In this document: positions 17,035 through 24,046 of the stretch, in pieces
Layout: each line of letters opens with the position of its first letter
How positions within the stretch are numbered: the stretch's first letter is position 1
Assembly (NCBI GenBank): GCA_017416765.1
Contig: JAFQBE010000008.1
Span: forward strand, 33,001-97,000
Length of the DNA stretch: 64,000 nt
Source: Clostridia bacterium
GTDB taxonomy: Bacteria; Bacillota; Clostridia; Oscillospirales; Acutalibacteraceae
Reading direction: 5' to 3'
The notes under the pieces: model-generated
What the model was told of the DNA's origin: nothing
Seen by the model: the letters and a program-made list of their open reading frames with translations, nothing else
Databases searched by the model: none
Made by a program: the position numbers and the translations under genes

Positions 17035-18255
17035 TTATTTGTTGAGTACATACTTTTTATAGTACGGCATATAAGTTTCGCTGTCTCTTACCGGGCAGCC
17101 TGCTACAGTGCCGGCACGCATAAGCTGAGAACATTTACTGCATTTTAAACAGAGCTTACTTTTGTTAAGCTGACCGTTTTCAAGATAATCGCGGTAAAAA
17201 TCAGGATAGGCAAAAGTAAGTCTGCCAAAGCCTGCGAAATCAGCAACACCGTTATTAATTATCAATTCAGAATATTTCATCGCGTTTTCGCCGGCAAAGG
17301 ATAAACCGGAAGCAATAAAATACATATCTGGAAACTCGTTTTTAAGTTCTGATGTAACATTATATATTCTTTTCATTCCTGTTTCACCGTCTTCAGGTGC
17401 ATTGATGCACGGACGGTTGATGTGAGGAATAAGATAAGGATTTCCTAAAGTAAGATTTATCAGCCTTATTCCTTTATCATAAAGTGATTTGATTATCTGT
17501 TTTGTTTCAGTCAAATCTATATTGTTGTTTTTATCTACGCCGTATCCGTAAGGATATGGGAAGCAGTCGCAGGCATTGAGCCTTGTTGTAACAATGGTAT
17601 GTTCACTTACTGCTTCTTTGACAGCATCAATACACTCAAAATATAGTCTTGTTCTGTTTTCAAGGCTGCCGCCATACATGCCTTCGCGCTCGGTTGCGCT
17701 TAAAAATTCGTTAAACAGGTAGCCGTGGCAACATTTTACATCAATACCATCAAAACCGACTTCTTCGGCAAGTTTTGCTGCGGTAAAATACTTGTTCGGA
17801 ATAGTTTTGCAGTATTCATCGGTTGAAATTACATAAGGCTGGTTTTCTTTGCCGATTTCCCAATGTGAATTACGGTATGCAACAATAGGCTTTGGTGTAC
17901 CGTCAGGTTTGCTGAATCTGCCGCTGTGGGTCAGCTGAACTATTATTATTGGCTCAAATCCGCATTCTTTTAATGCAGTTGTTTTGATATCGTTAATTAA
18001 AACTTTAAACGAATCCTTTGTTTTTTCATTCAAAAAAAGCTGACGCGGGTTAGCTCTGCCTTCGGCAGTAACGGCGGTTGCTTCAAACCATATTATGCCT
18101 GCACCGCTTTTGGCAAAGCGCAAATAGCGTCTGTATGTCAGTTCATCAACAGCACCGTGTGCAGTACCGTCGCACCCTTCCATCGGGTGAAAAACAATAC
18201 GGTTTTGTATTTTTCTGTTATGTAATTCCAACGGCATCTGAAGCACTGAATTCAT
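17035..18255 (-). CDS. Old Yellow Enzyme family NADH:flavin oxidoreductase with C-terminal Fe-S cysteines
   Basis: 406 residues. An FMN-binding TIM barrel with VQLTHSGRFSKP (about 106-117), HGYLFNEFLS (catalytic-position Tyr179) and GGSLENRTR (195-203), all diagnostic for the family. The C-terminus carries four cysteines in the spacing C-x2-C-x2-C-x11-C (369, 372, 375, 387), as in the [4Fe-4S] enoate/2,4-dienoyl-CoA reductases. Those enzymes are usually 640-670 residues with an extra FAD/NAD(P)H domain, which is absent here, so electrons must come from another protein; the FAD flavoprotein two genes downstream is one candidate. It is the first gene of the operon and would reduce an activated C=C bond. 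Confidence 0.9.
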   Translation of the reverse strand: MNSVLQMPLELHNRKIQNRIVFHPMEGCDGTAHGAVDELTYRRYLRFAKSGAGIIWFEATAVTAEGRANPRQLFLNEKTKDSFKVLINDIKTTALKECGFEPIIIVQLTHSGRFSKPDGTPKPIVAYRNSHWEIGKENQPYVISTDEYCKTIPNKYFTAAKLAEEVGFDGIDVKCCHGYLFNEFLSATEREGMYGGSLENRTRLYFECIDAVKEAVSEHTIVTTRLNACDCFPYPYGYGVDKNNNIDLTETKQIIKSLYDKGIRLINLTLGNPYLIPHINRPCINAPEDGETGMKRIYNVTSELKNEFPDMYFIASGLSFAGENAMKYSELIINNGVADFAGFGRLTFAYPDFYRDYLENGQLNKSKLCLKCSKCSQLMRAGTVAGCPVRDSETYMPYYKKYVLNK

Positions 18256-18317
18256 ATTGCTTACCCTCTTATTTCACTTTTAGATTAATTATAACAGATA
18301 AGCTTTTTGTAAGCAAT
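18256..18317 (-). promoter_or_regulatory. Promoter of the OYE-SDR-flavoprotein-GH3-esterase operon, with inverted repeat
   Basis: On the minus strand, TTGCTT (18311-18316) and TATAAT (18288-18293) are 17 bases apart. The 9-base sequence GTAAGCAAT (18309-18317), which overlaps the -35 box, is repeated in inverted form as ATTGCTTAC (18256-18264) directly at the start codon. The paired sites may be operator sites for an unseen regulator. Confidence 0.6.
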
Positions 18318-18364
18318 ACTTTATTTAGTGGTATATTTAGAACAGTTAATATAGTTGCATATAA

Positions 18365-18404
18365 CAAAAAGTAAGCTATGCAGATTCTTGCTCCGCATAG
18401 CTTA
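18365..18404 (-). terminator. Terminator after the nitroreductase gene
   Basis: TAAGCTATGC (18372-18381) pairs perfectly with GCATAGCTTA (18395-18404); on the minus strand a T-run (18365-18370) follows. It ends the transcript that includes the nitroreductase and insulates the OYE operon promoter. Confidence 0.75.
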
Positions 18405-18456
18405 AAATAATCAAATCATTCCTAAATTTATATTCTTGTCCTTAAACAAATTACAT

Positions 18457-18972
18457 TTAAAACTTATTGTAAAATACGGTTTCATCATTTCTGAATTGCG
18501 TATGTCTTTCGTTAGGTACAGCATTTTCTTCTGGGTATCCAAGCACGAGTAAAGCAACAGGCTCAATATTCTCTGGAATTTCAAATTCAGCGCGCATTTT
18601 TGCGGGATTAAAGTGCATTACCCAAGTTGAACCTATGCCAAGCTCCCACGCTTGAAGCATCATATGAGTTGTAACGATACTTGCATCAATAACTCCGCTT
18701 TGAGCACCGTCATAAGGTCTGGTCCAACATTCATCCTTGTTGTAACATATAAGCATTGCGCAAGGTGCATTAAAATGACATCTCGAGCATATTTTGAGCT
18801 TTTCAAGCGCTGTTGTTTCATTAATTACAAGGATACGCTGTGGTTGATAATTACAGCCGGTGGGAGCAAGCTGTGCTGCTTTAAGTATTTTGTCTATTTT
18901 TTCCTGTTCAATATTGTTGCTTTTAAAGCTTCGAACAGAAAAACGGTCTCCTGCAAGGGTTAGAAAATCCAT
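18457..18972 (-). CDS. Nitroreductase family protein
   Basis: 171 residues. FMN-dependent nitroreductase fold: GDRFSVRSFKSNNIEQEKID (the RxSxR-type FMN contact near the N-terminus), AAQLAPTGCNYQPQRILV, and near the C-terminus PVALLVLGYPEE. It has a CxxxxC-type region (KICSRCHFNAPC) in the middle. Short members of this family reduce quinones, nitro compounds or flavins with NAD(P)H. AGGAGG lies upstream of the ATG. It follows the PepSY lipoprotein gene by 42 bases on the same strand and probably shares its transcript, although a functional link is not obvious. Confidence 0.9.
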   Translation of the reverse strand: MDFLTLAGDRFSVRSFKSNNIEQEKIDKILKAAQLAPTGCNYQPQRILVINETTALEKLKICSRCHFNAPCAMLICYNKDECWTRPYDGAQSGVIDASIVTTHMMLQAWELGIGSTWVMHFNPAKMRAEFEIPENIEPVALLVLGYPEENAVPNERHTQFRNDETVFYNKF

Positions 18973-19014
18973 GAAAATGCCTCCTGATTTACAATTTATA
19001 AAATAACTATTTTT

Positions 19015-19956
19015 TTAATCGTTAAATTCCTTGTCGTATGCAATAACCTTGCCTGTTTCGGCATTAATTTCATATTCATACTCATATTTGCCGGCAACGA
19101 ATTCAACATCATAGTGAACTACCATATCGTCACGGTCAAGTTCTGCCTTTGAATATTTTACATCTGCAGCCTTTACTTTAGCGTGGTTATAAGCTACGGA
19201 TTTTGCTTTATCAGCGGAAATATAATCGTTTGCTTCGGATGTTGCTTTAACGGGGTTTCTTTCTCTTTCAACGTCTTTATCTATGATTGCACCGTCTGCA
19301 GCCTTAATCTCGTACTCATACTCGTAGCCGTTTGCCTCAAACTTGATTTCGTAGTGAGGAACAAGGTCGTCGTAATCGTAGTAAGCTTTCAGGAAGACTG
19401 CATCTTCGGCTTTCACACCTGCGTTGTCAAGTGCCTTCTTCTTTGCAGCTTCAACGCTGATATAGCCGTTGTTATTATTGTTGCTATTTTTTTTCGTTGT
19501 GTTTTCTTTGCTTACGGGTGCTTCATTTTTTTCAGGGGCTTTGCTCTTTTCTGTTGTCTTATCCTTTACAGTGACAGGGACATCAATCTTTTCGGCTTCC
19601 TTTTCAGCATTCAGAACTGCACCGTCAGCAACTGCGATTTCGTATTCGTATTCATATTTATCATAGGAGAATTTGATATCGTAGTGTGCTTTTCCGTCGT
19701 CTTTATCAAGTGAAGGTGTGCCATACAGTACAGCATCTTCTCGGGCGATTCCTGCGTGCTTGAGTGCTGCATCAATAGCGGCATCAGGGTTTATGCTTGT
19801 AAGTTCTTCGTTGTTTACCTCCGGTGCAGAAGCCTGCGCCTGATTTACTGTTGCTTTTTCTTCAACCTGTGGTTTGTTGTCTGTGCATCCTGCAAGTGCA
19901 ATAACCGATAAAACCAAACCCGCGGAAATTAATGCTATTAAAATCTTTTTTTTCAT
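19015..19956 (-). CDS. PepSY-domain lipoprotein with three PepSY repeats
   Basis: 313 residues from the ATG at 19956, chosen because AGAGGTG lies six bases upstream; a GTG three codons earlier would sit inside that site. The signal peptide ends in the lipobox LAGC, so it is an outer-surface lipoprotein. After a linker there are three PepSY domains (about 55-115, 165-225 and 235-310), each with an AxxxAxxHAGV-like helix and a YEYEYEI strand, separated by a Lys/Glu/Asn-rich linker. PepSY domains are thought to inhibit or sense proteases or peptides outside the membrane. The adjacent histidine kinase has a similar domain in its sensor loop, so the lipoprotein and kinase may respond to the same signal. 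Confidence 0.88.
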   Translation of the reverse strand: MKKKILIALISAGLVLSVIALAGCTDNKPQVEEKATVNQAQASAPEVNNEELTSINPDAAIDAALKHAGIAREDAVLYGTPSLDKDDGKAHYDIKFSYDKYEYEYEIAVADGAVLNAEKEAEKIDVPVTVKDKTTEKSKAPEKNEAPVSKENTTKKNSNNNNNGYISVEAAKKKALDNAGVKAEDAVFLKAYYDYDDLVPHYEIKFEANGYEYEYEIKAADGAIIDKDVERERNPVKATSEANDYISADKAKSVAYNHAKVKAADVKYSKAELDRDDMVVHYDVEFVAGKYEYEYEINAETGKVIAYDKEFND

Positions 19957-19987
19957 TTCAGTCACCTCTTATAAATTTTATGTATTT

Positions 19988-20004
19988 GTCAAGTTTTCCT
20001 TGAC
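19988..20004 (-). promoter_or_regulatory. Inverted repeat between kinase and PepSY lipoprotein genes
   Basis: GTCAAG and CTTGAC are separated by five bases in the 93-base gap upstream of the lipoprotein gene. There is no T-run, so an operator or mRNA-processing hairpin is more likely than a terminator. Confidence 0.35.
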
Positions 20005-20049
20005 TGTGACTAAAGCATAATCTCCAAAGATTAAAGGAACATTAGAAAA

Positions 20050-21648
20050 TCAAACTTTTTTAAAAATAATTGAAATTTCCGTAAAATTATCAATTTCAGA
20101 TTCAGCAAGGCATTCAGCAGAATGAATTTCAGCTATTTTTTTAACAAGAGCAAGACCGAGTCCGAAGCCTTCGGTTTCAGACCTTGAAGCATCTGCCCTG
20201 TAAAACCTGTTCCATATTTTAGGCAGGTCAGTTTCGCTTATACCTATTCCGTCATCTCTTACCGACAAAACTACATTATCAGCTTTTGAATATAATTTTA
20301 CATTTATAATGCCCTTTTCTCTGCCGTATTTATCAGCGTTAGAAATAAGGTTTTCTACAAGCTGTGTAATAAGTGAAGTGTTTAATTTAATTTCAATATT
20401 TTTTTCTATATCTGCTGTTAATTCAATATTTTTTGTTGACTTGAATTTACTGCATACTTCATCTACAAGCTCACTGAGATTTTCTTTTTTTAATTCAAAT
20501 CTGTTTATTCCGTGTTCAGCTCTTGTTACGGCAAGAAGTGAAGAAACAAGCGATACCATTTTATCTGTCTGTTCTTCAATTGATTTAAGTGCCTGTACTT
20601 TGTCGTTGGCATCGGCATTAACCGAAAGAGCGTATTCACACTCAGCTTTAATAACCGCAAGCGGAGTGCGCAGCTCGTGTGAAGCATCGGAGGTAAAGCG
20701 TTTTTCGTTTTCAAACGAAACATGCAGCCTTTCAAACATATCATTGAATGTATCGGCAAGATTGTTTATTTCTCGGGGTGCTTTGTTTGTTTCGAGCCTT
20801 TTTGAAAGGTCGTTACCTGTTGAAATTTCGCGCGCTGATGCTGTTATCTTCTCAATTGGCGAAATCGCTTTTTTAGAGATAATATACGCGCCTAATGCGG
20901 CTATAATTATGAAAATCGGAAAAAGATATACAGCACTTTTAGCTACGGTACCAAATACAGTAACCGCATCATCAGACGGACATATTGCGCGGATATAGAT
21001 TTTTTCGTAAGAAGAACTGTCAGCTGTAAATTCAATCTTAAATACCTGTCTGTCCTGATATAAAGGAATATCAACCCCTATTATAGTTGCATCTTCTTTG
21101 CTTACTCCGGCATGAGAAAGCACAATATCAATTGCCTGACTTGTGCTTATACCGTTTTTGAATACTGTTTCGGAATAAGGAGTCGGTTTCAATGCATTTA
21201 CAGGGGTTACATCTGCTTCGTAAGAGATTATCTGACCTGATATAACATCAATTTCATATTCAAATTTAGTAAATTCAAGCAGTTTTGAATATAAATAATA
21301 TTTTTCTCCGTTGAGCTCCTTTTCAATAACTTCTGTATTTCCGAGTGATGCAGATTCAACCAGAGCAGCAGGTGTTTCACCGCCGATATATTCGCCGTTT
21401 TCAGTAAATAAATCGCAGTATATTCCGCCCGAATAATAGGAAAAATCGTTTTCAACTTCAAATATACCATTGCTGTATTCCATTTCGTCCGAATTACTCT
21501 GTACTATTGCAATCAGATTCTGTTTCAGTTTATCATCTGCAGCTTTTTCACTTACAATTAACAGCAAGGATATACTTATGCCGCATACAAGGGCAATCAA
21601 AGCAGTTATCCAGAGTGTTGTTAATATTTTAAACGAAACCTTTTTCAT
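20050..21648 (-). CDS. Sensor histidine kinase with extracellular PepSY domain
   Basis: 532 residues. Two membrane segments (about 12-32 and 235-258) enclose an extracellular sensor of about 200 residues that ends in a PepSY-like domain (GISTSQAIDIVLSHAGV, about 165-225). Then come HAMP (about 258-310), the dimerisation/phosphoacceptor helix with FTSDASHELRTPLAVI, and the ATPase domain with N-box ENLISNADKYG, VRDDGIGIS and GFGLGLAL. The ATG overlaps the regulator's stop by four bases (ATGA). It would phosphorylate the regulator encoded just upstream. The PepSY sensor links it to the downstream PepSY lipoprotein. Confidence 0.93.
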   Translation of the reverse strand: MKKVSFKILTTLWITALIALVCGISISLLLIVSEKAADDKLKQNLIAIVQSNSDEMEYSNGIFEVENDFSYYSGGIYCDLFTENGEYIGGETPAALVESASLGNTEVIEKELNGEKYYLYSKLLEFTKFEYEIDVISGQIISYEADVTPVNALKPTPYSETVFKNGISTSQAIDIVLSHAGVSKEDATIIGVDIPLYQDRQVFKIEFTADSSSYEKIYIRAICPSDDAVTVFGTVAKSAVYLFPIFIIIAALGAYIISKKAISPIEKITASAREISTGNDLSKRLETNKAPREINNLADTFNDMFERLHVSFENEKRFTSDASHELRTPLAVIKAECEYALSVNADANDKVQALKSIEEQTDKMVSLVSSLLAVTRAEHGINRFELKKENLSELVDEVCSKFKSTKNIELTADIEKNIEIKLNTSLITQLVENLISNADKYGREKGIINVKLYSKADNVVLSVRDDGIGISETDLPKIWNRFYRADASRSETEGFGLGLALVKKIAEIHSAECLAESEIDNFTEISIIFKKV

Positions 21649-22319
21649 TTTTCCTCCTTGAGTACATAACCCATTCCTCTGACTGTATGAATAAGCTTTT
21701 TGTCATATCCGTCATCAATCTTTTTGCGAAGGTAGCGAATATATACATCAACAACATTTGTACCGCCTTCGTAATCGTAATTCCAGATATGGTCTTCAAT
21801 TTTTTCACGGCTGAGTACGATTCCGTTATTTACCGCGAGATATTGCAAAAGCTCGTATTCCTTTGCAGAGAGAGAAATATCCTTACCGTTTCTGGTAACC
21901 TTTTTGCTTGAAATATCAACAGTAAGGTCAGCTACGCAAATAGTATTTGATTTTGAAACGCTGTTTTTTCTGATTATAACTCTGATTCTTGCAAGCAATT
22001 CCTCAAAAGCAAAGGGTTTAACAAGATAATCGTCTGCGCCGATGTCAAGCCCTTCTACTCTGTCTTCAATGCTGTCGCGGGCTGTAAGGAACAAAACCGG
22101 AAGATTATTGCCTTCATGTCTTATTCTTTTTAAAAGAGAAAAACCGTCAATTTTCGGCATCATGACATCAAATATTGCAGCATCATAATCTGTCATGCTA
22201 ATCAGGTCATAGGCTTCCTCGCCGTTGAAGCAACAGTCTACACTGTAGCCTGAAACTTTTAGCTGCTTTGCAATTATTCTGTTAAGGCTTTTTTCATCTT
22301 CTGCAATAAGAATTCTCAT
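21645..22319 (-). CDS. OmpR-family response regulator
   Basis: 224 residues. Receiver domain with the acidic pair (IAEDEKS), phosphoacceptor Asp in AAIFDVMMPKIDGF (about residue 51), LTAR and the Lys in YLVKPF; then a winged-helix DNA-binding domain ending VDVYIRYLRKKID and HTVRGMGYVL. It is the first gene of the two-component operon, with a promoter at 22357-22385. Its targets probably include its own operon and the PepSY lipoprotein. Confidence 0.95.
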   Translation of the reverse strand: MRILIAEDEKSLNRIIAKQLKVSGYSVDCCFNGEEAYDLISMTDYDAAIFDVMMPKIDGFSLLKRIRHEGNNLPVLFLTARDSIEDRVEGLDIGADDYLVKPFAFEELLARIRVIIRKNSVSKSNTICVADLTVDISSKKVTRNGKDISLSAKEYELLQYLAVNNGIVLSREKIEDHIWNYDYEGGTNVVDVYIRYLRKKIDDGYDKKLIHTVRGMGYVLKEEK

Positions 22320-22356
22320 AATTAATCCCCTTTTTACAAAGGTTTTCTTTATTGTT

Positions 22357-22385
22357 ATTATAGCATATAGTTAAATTTTAGTAAA
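22357..22385 (-). promoter_or_regulatory. Promoter of the two-component/PepSY operon
   Basis: On the minus strand, TTTACT (22380-22385) and TATAAT (22357-22362) are 17 bases apart, about 38 bases before the ATG. Confidence 0.6.
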
Positions 22386-22457
22386 TACGAATTAAATCAA
22401 CATTATATTTTAAAAATATTAATTAATTGTCGATTGGGAGTATGTGTAAAATTTGTA

Positions 22458-22485
22458 TTGAAAGTATTATTTTTTATGGTAAAAT
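22458..22485 (+). promoter_or_regulatory. Promoter of the hydroxyacid dehydrogenase gene
   Basis: TTGAAA (22458-22463) and TAAAAT (22480-22485) are 16 bases apart, 45 bases before the ATG at 22531. Confidence 0.55.
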
Positions 22486-22530
22486 ATTAGTTAATATAAG
22501 CTAAAATAATGAAAGCGAAAGTGAGAGAAA

Positions 22531-23526
22531 ATGAAAATAGCACTTTTCGGTACAAATCAGATACAGTTTTCAAAGGTTTATACACCTGCAGTTCTTCAAA
22601 GACTCAGTGAATACGGAGAGCTTTCAAAAAAAATTAATAAGAGTAATCTTGAAGAAAATGCAGAGTTCCTTGCAGACTGTGAATTTGCATTTTCAACATG
22701 GGGTATGCCTCAGTTTACTAAGGAAGAAATTGCAAAGTATATGCCAAAATTAAAAGCTGTATTTTATTCAGCCGGTACAGTTCAGTATTTTGCAAAGCCT
22801 TTCCTTGAAAGCGGTGTCAAGGTTTTCAGCGCATTTGCTGCAAACGCAGTTCCTGTAGCAGAATACACATTTGCACAGATAACTTTAGCAGCAAAAGGTT
22901 ATTTTCAGTCTGCAAAGTACTACCGTATATTACCATTACATTCGCACAAATTTGCAAATACAGCAACAGGAAATTTTGAATGCAAGGTTGGCCTTATAGG
23001 CCTTGGTGCTATTGGAAAAATGGTAGCAGATAAGCTTAAAGCGCTTGATGTCAAGGTTTATGGCTGTGATCCGTTTGTTTCAAAAGAAGCAGCAAAGGAG
23101 CTTGGCGTTACACTTGTTGATATGGAAACAATTTTCAACGAATGTGATATTATAAGCAATCATCTTGCAAACAAACCAGAGCTTGAAAATATATTTAACA
23201 TGAAGTTTTTCAAAAGAATGAAAAAGCATTCAACCTTTATTAACACAGGCAGAGGCGCACAGGTTGCTGAGTATCAGCTTGCACTTTCCCTGCTGCTTCA
23301 TCCATCGAAAACTTTTGTTGCTGATGTTTTAAAAAGAGAAACTTTTCCATATATAAGTCCCCTTTTTTGGGTACCTAATGCAATAATCACACCGCACATT
23401 GCTGGCAGTACAGGTAAAGAACCGCAAAGAATGGCTTATTATATGATGGAAGAAATGGAAAGGTTCATTGCTAATGAACCGGCAAGATATGAGGTTACAC
23501 TTGATTCTCTTGCAAGAATGGCATGA
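22531..23526 (+). CDS. D-isomer-specific 2-hydroxyacid dehydrogenase family protein
   Basis: 331 residues, the usual length of the family. NAD-binding core with KVGLIGLGAIGKMVADKLKA (GxGxxG, about 152-172) and acidic residue after the next strand. Catalytic-type Arg in FINTGRGAQVAE, and His in TPHIAGSTGKE. The middle lacks the plain Glu spacing of phosphoglycerate dehydrogenase, so it may be a reductase of another 2-keto acid or sugar acid. It is monocistronic, with GTGAGAG before the ATG and a terminator downstream. Confidence 0.88.
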   Translation: MKIALFGTNQIQFSKVYTPAVLQRLSEYGELSKKINKSNLEENAEFLADCEFAFSTWGMPQFTKEEIAKYMPKLKAVFYSAGTVQYFAKPFLESGVKVFSAFAANAVPVAEYTFAQITLAAKGYFQSAKYYRILPLHSHKFANTATGNFECKVGLIGLGAIGKMVADKLKALDVKVYGCDPFVSKEAAKELGVTLVDMETIFNECDIISNHLANKPELENIFNMKFFKRMKKHSTFINTGRGAQVAEYQLALSLLLHPSKTFVADVLKRETFPYISPLFWVPNAIITPHIAGSTGKEPQRMAYYMMEEMERFIANEPARYEVTLDSLARMA

Positions 23527-23538
23527 TTTTTTAACAAT

Positions 23539-23569
23539 AAAAAGGCAAGGATTTTCCCTGCCTTTTTTT
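23539..23569. terminator. Bidirectional terminator between convergent transcripts
   Basis: AAAAAGGCAAGG and CCCTGCCTTTTTTT form a stem with one mismatch around ATTTT; A-run on one side and T-run on the other suit both directions. It separates the hydroxyacid dehydrogenase gene from the end of the V-ATPase operon. Confidence 0.85.
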
Positions 23570-23592
23570 ATATTATTTTGATTTTTGAATAT

Positions 23593-24018
23593 TTATCCAA
23601 GTGCAACCATGCTGAAAACGAGTGCAAAAAGAGCAACCGTTTCGCAAAGACCGACAACTGTTATATACTGTGAGAAGCCTTTGCCTGTTTCAGCAAGAGC
23701 ATCTGCACCGGCAGCACCTGCTTTACCCTGAACAACGGCTGAAACTGCCATTGCGACACCCGATGCAATACCGAGACCTAAAAGGAAAGCGGGGTCTGCA
23801 CTTGATGAACTCATCTGCTGCATAAGAAGGAAGCCATAGATTGTCTGTGTAAGCGGTGCACCTGCGAAAACAGTAAGAATAAAAGGCGCAGCCTTATTGC
23901 TCATATAACACTTTTTCCAAGCGCCGATTGATGCCTGACCTGCTATACCAATACCGATTGCAGAGCCAGTTGCGGCAATACCCATTGCCAAAGCTGTTGC
24001 TAATAATCCGAAATTCAT
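23593..24018 (-). CDS. ntpK: V-type ATPase proteolipid subunit K
   Basis: 141 residues, four membrane helices in two hairpins; forms the rotating c/K ring. Helix 2 has PLTQTIYGF and no carboxylate; helix 4 has the ion-binding Glu126 in GLCETVAL. The positions that bind Na+ in Enterococcus hirae NtpK (Leu, Thr64, Gln65, Tyr68, Gln110, Glu139) correspond to Leu56, Thr57, Gln58, Tyr61, Gln97 (VVQGKAGAAG) and Glu126 here, which suggests a Na+-coupled rotor. It is the last gene of the operon, 28 bases after subunit I, with AAGGAGAG before the ATG. Confidence 0.93.
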   Translation of the reverse strand: MNFGLLATALAMGIAATGSAIGIGIAGQASIGAWKKCYMSNKAAPFILTVFAGAPLTQTIYGFLLMQQMSSSSADPAFLLGLGIASGVAMAVSAVVQGKAGAAGADALAETGKGFSQYITVVGLCETVALFALVFSMVALG

Positions 24019-24046
24019 AATTTAACTCTCCTTATTTTTCAATTTG

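Noticed and set aside
19183-19713. 176-codon hydrophobic open frame opposite the PepSY lipoprotein gene
   Set aside because: Its Phe, Val, Ile and Cys content is the mirror of Glu/Lys/Tyr-rich PepSY codons; there is no start signal and the minus-strand gene is complete.
20309-20998. 229-codon open frame opposite the histidine kinase gene
   Set aside because: Ser/Leu-rich antisense shadow; the kinase motifs on the minus strand are complete.
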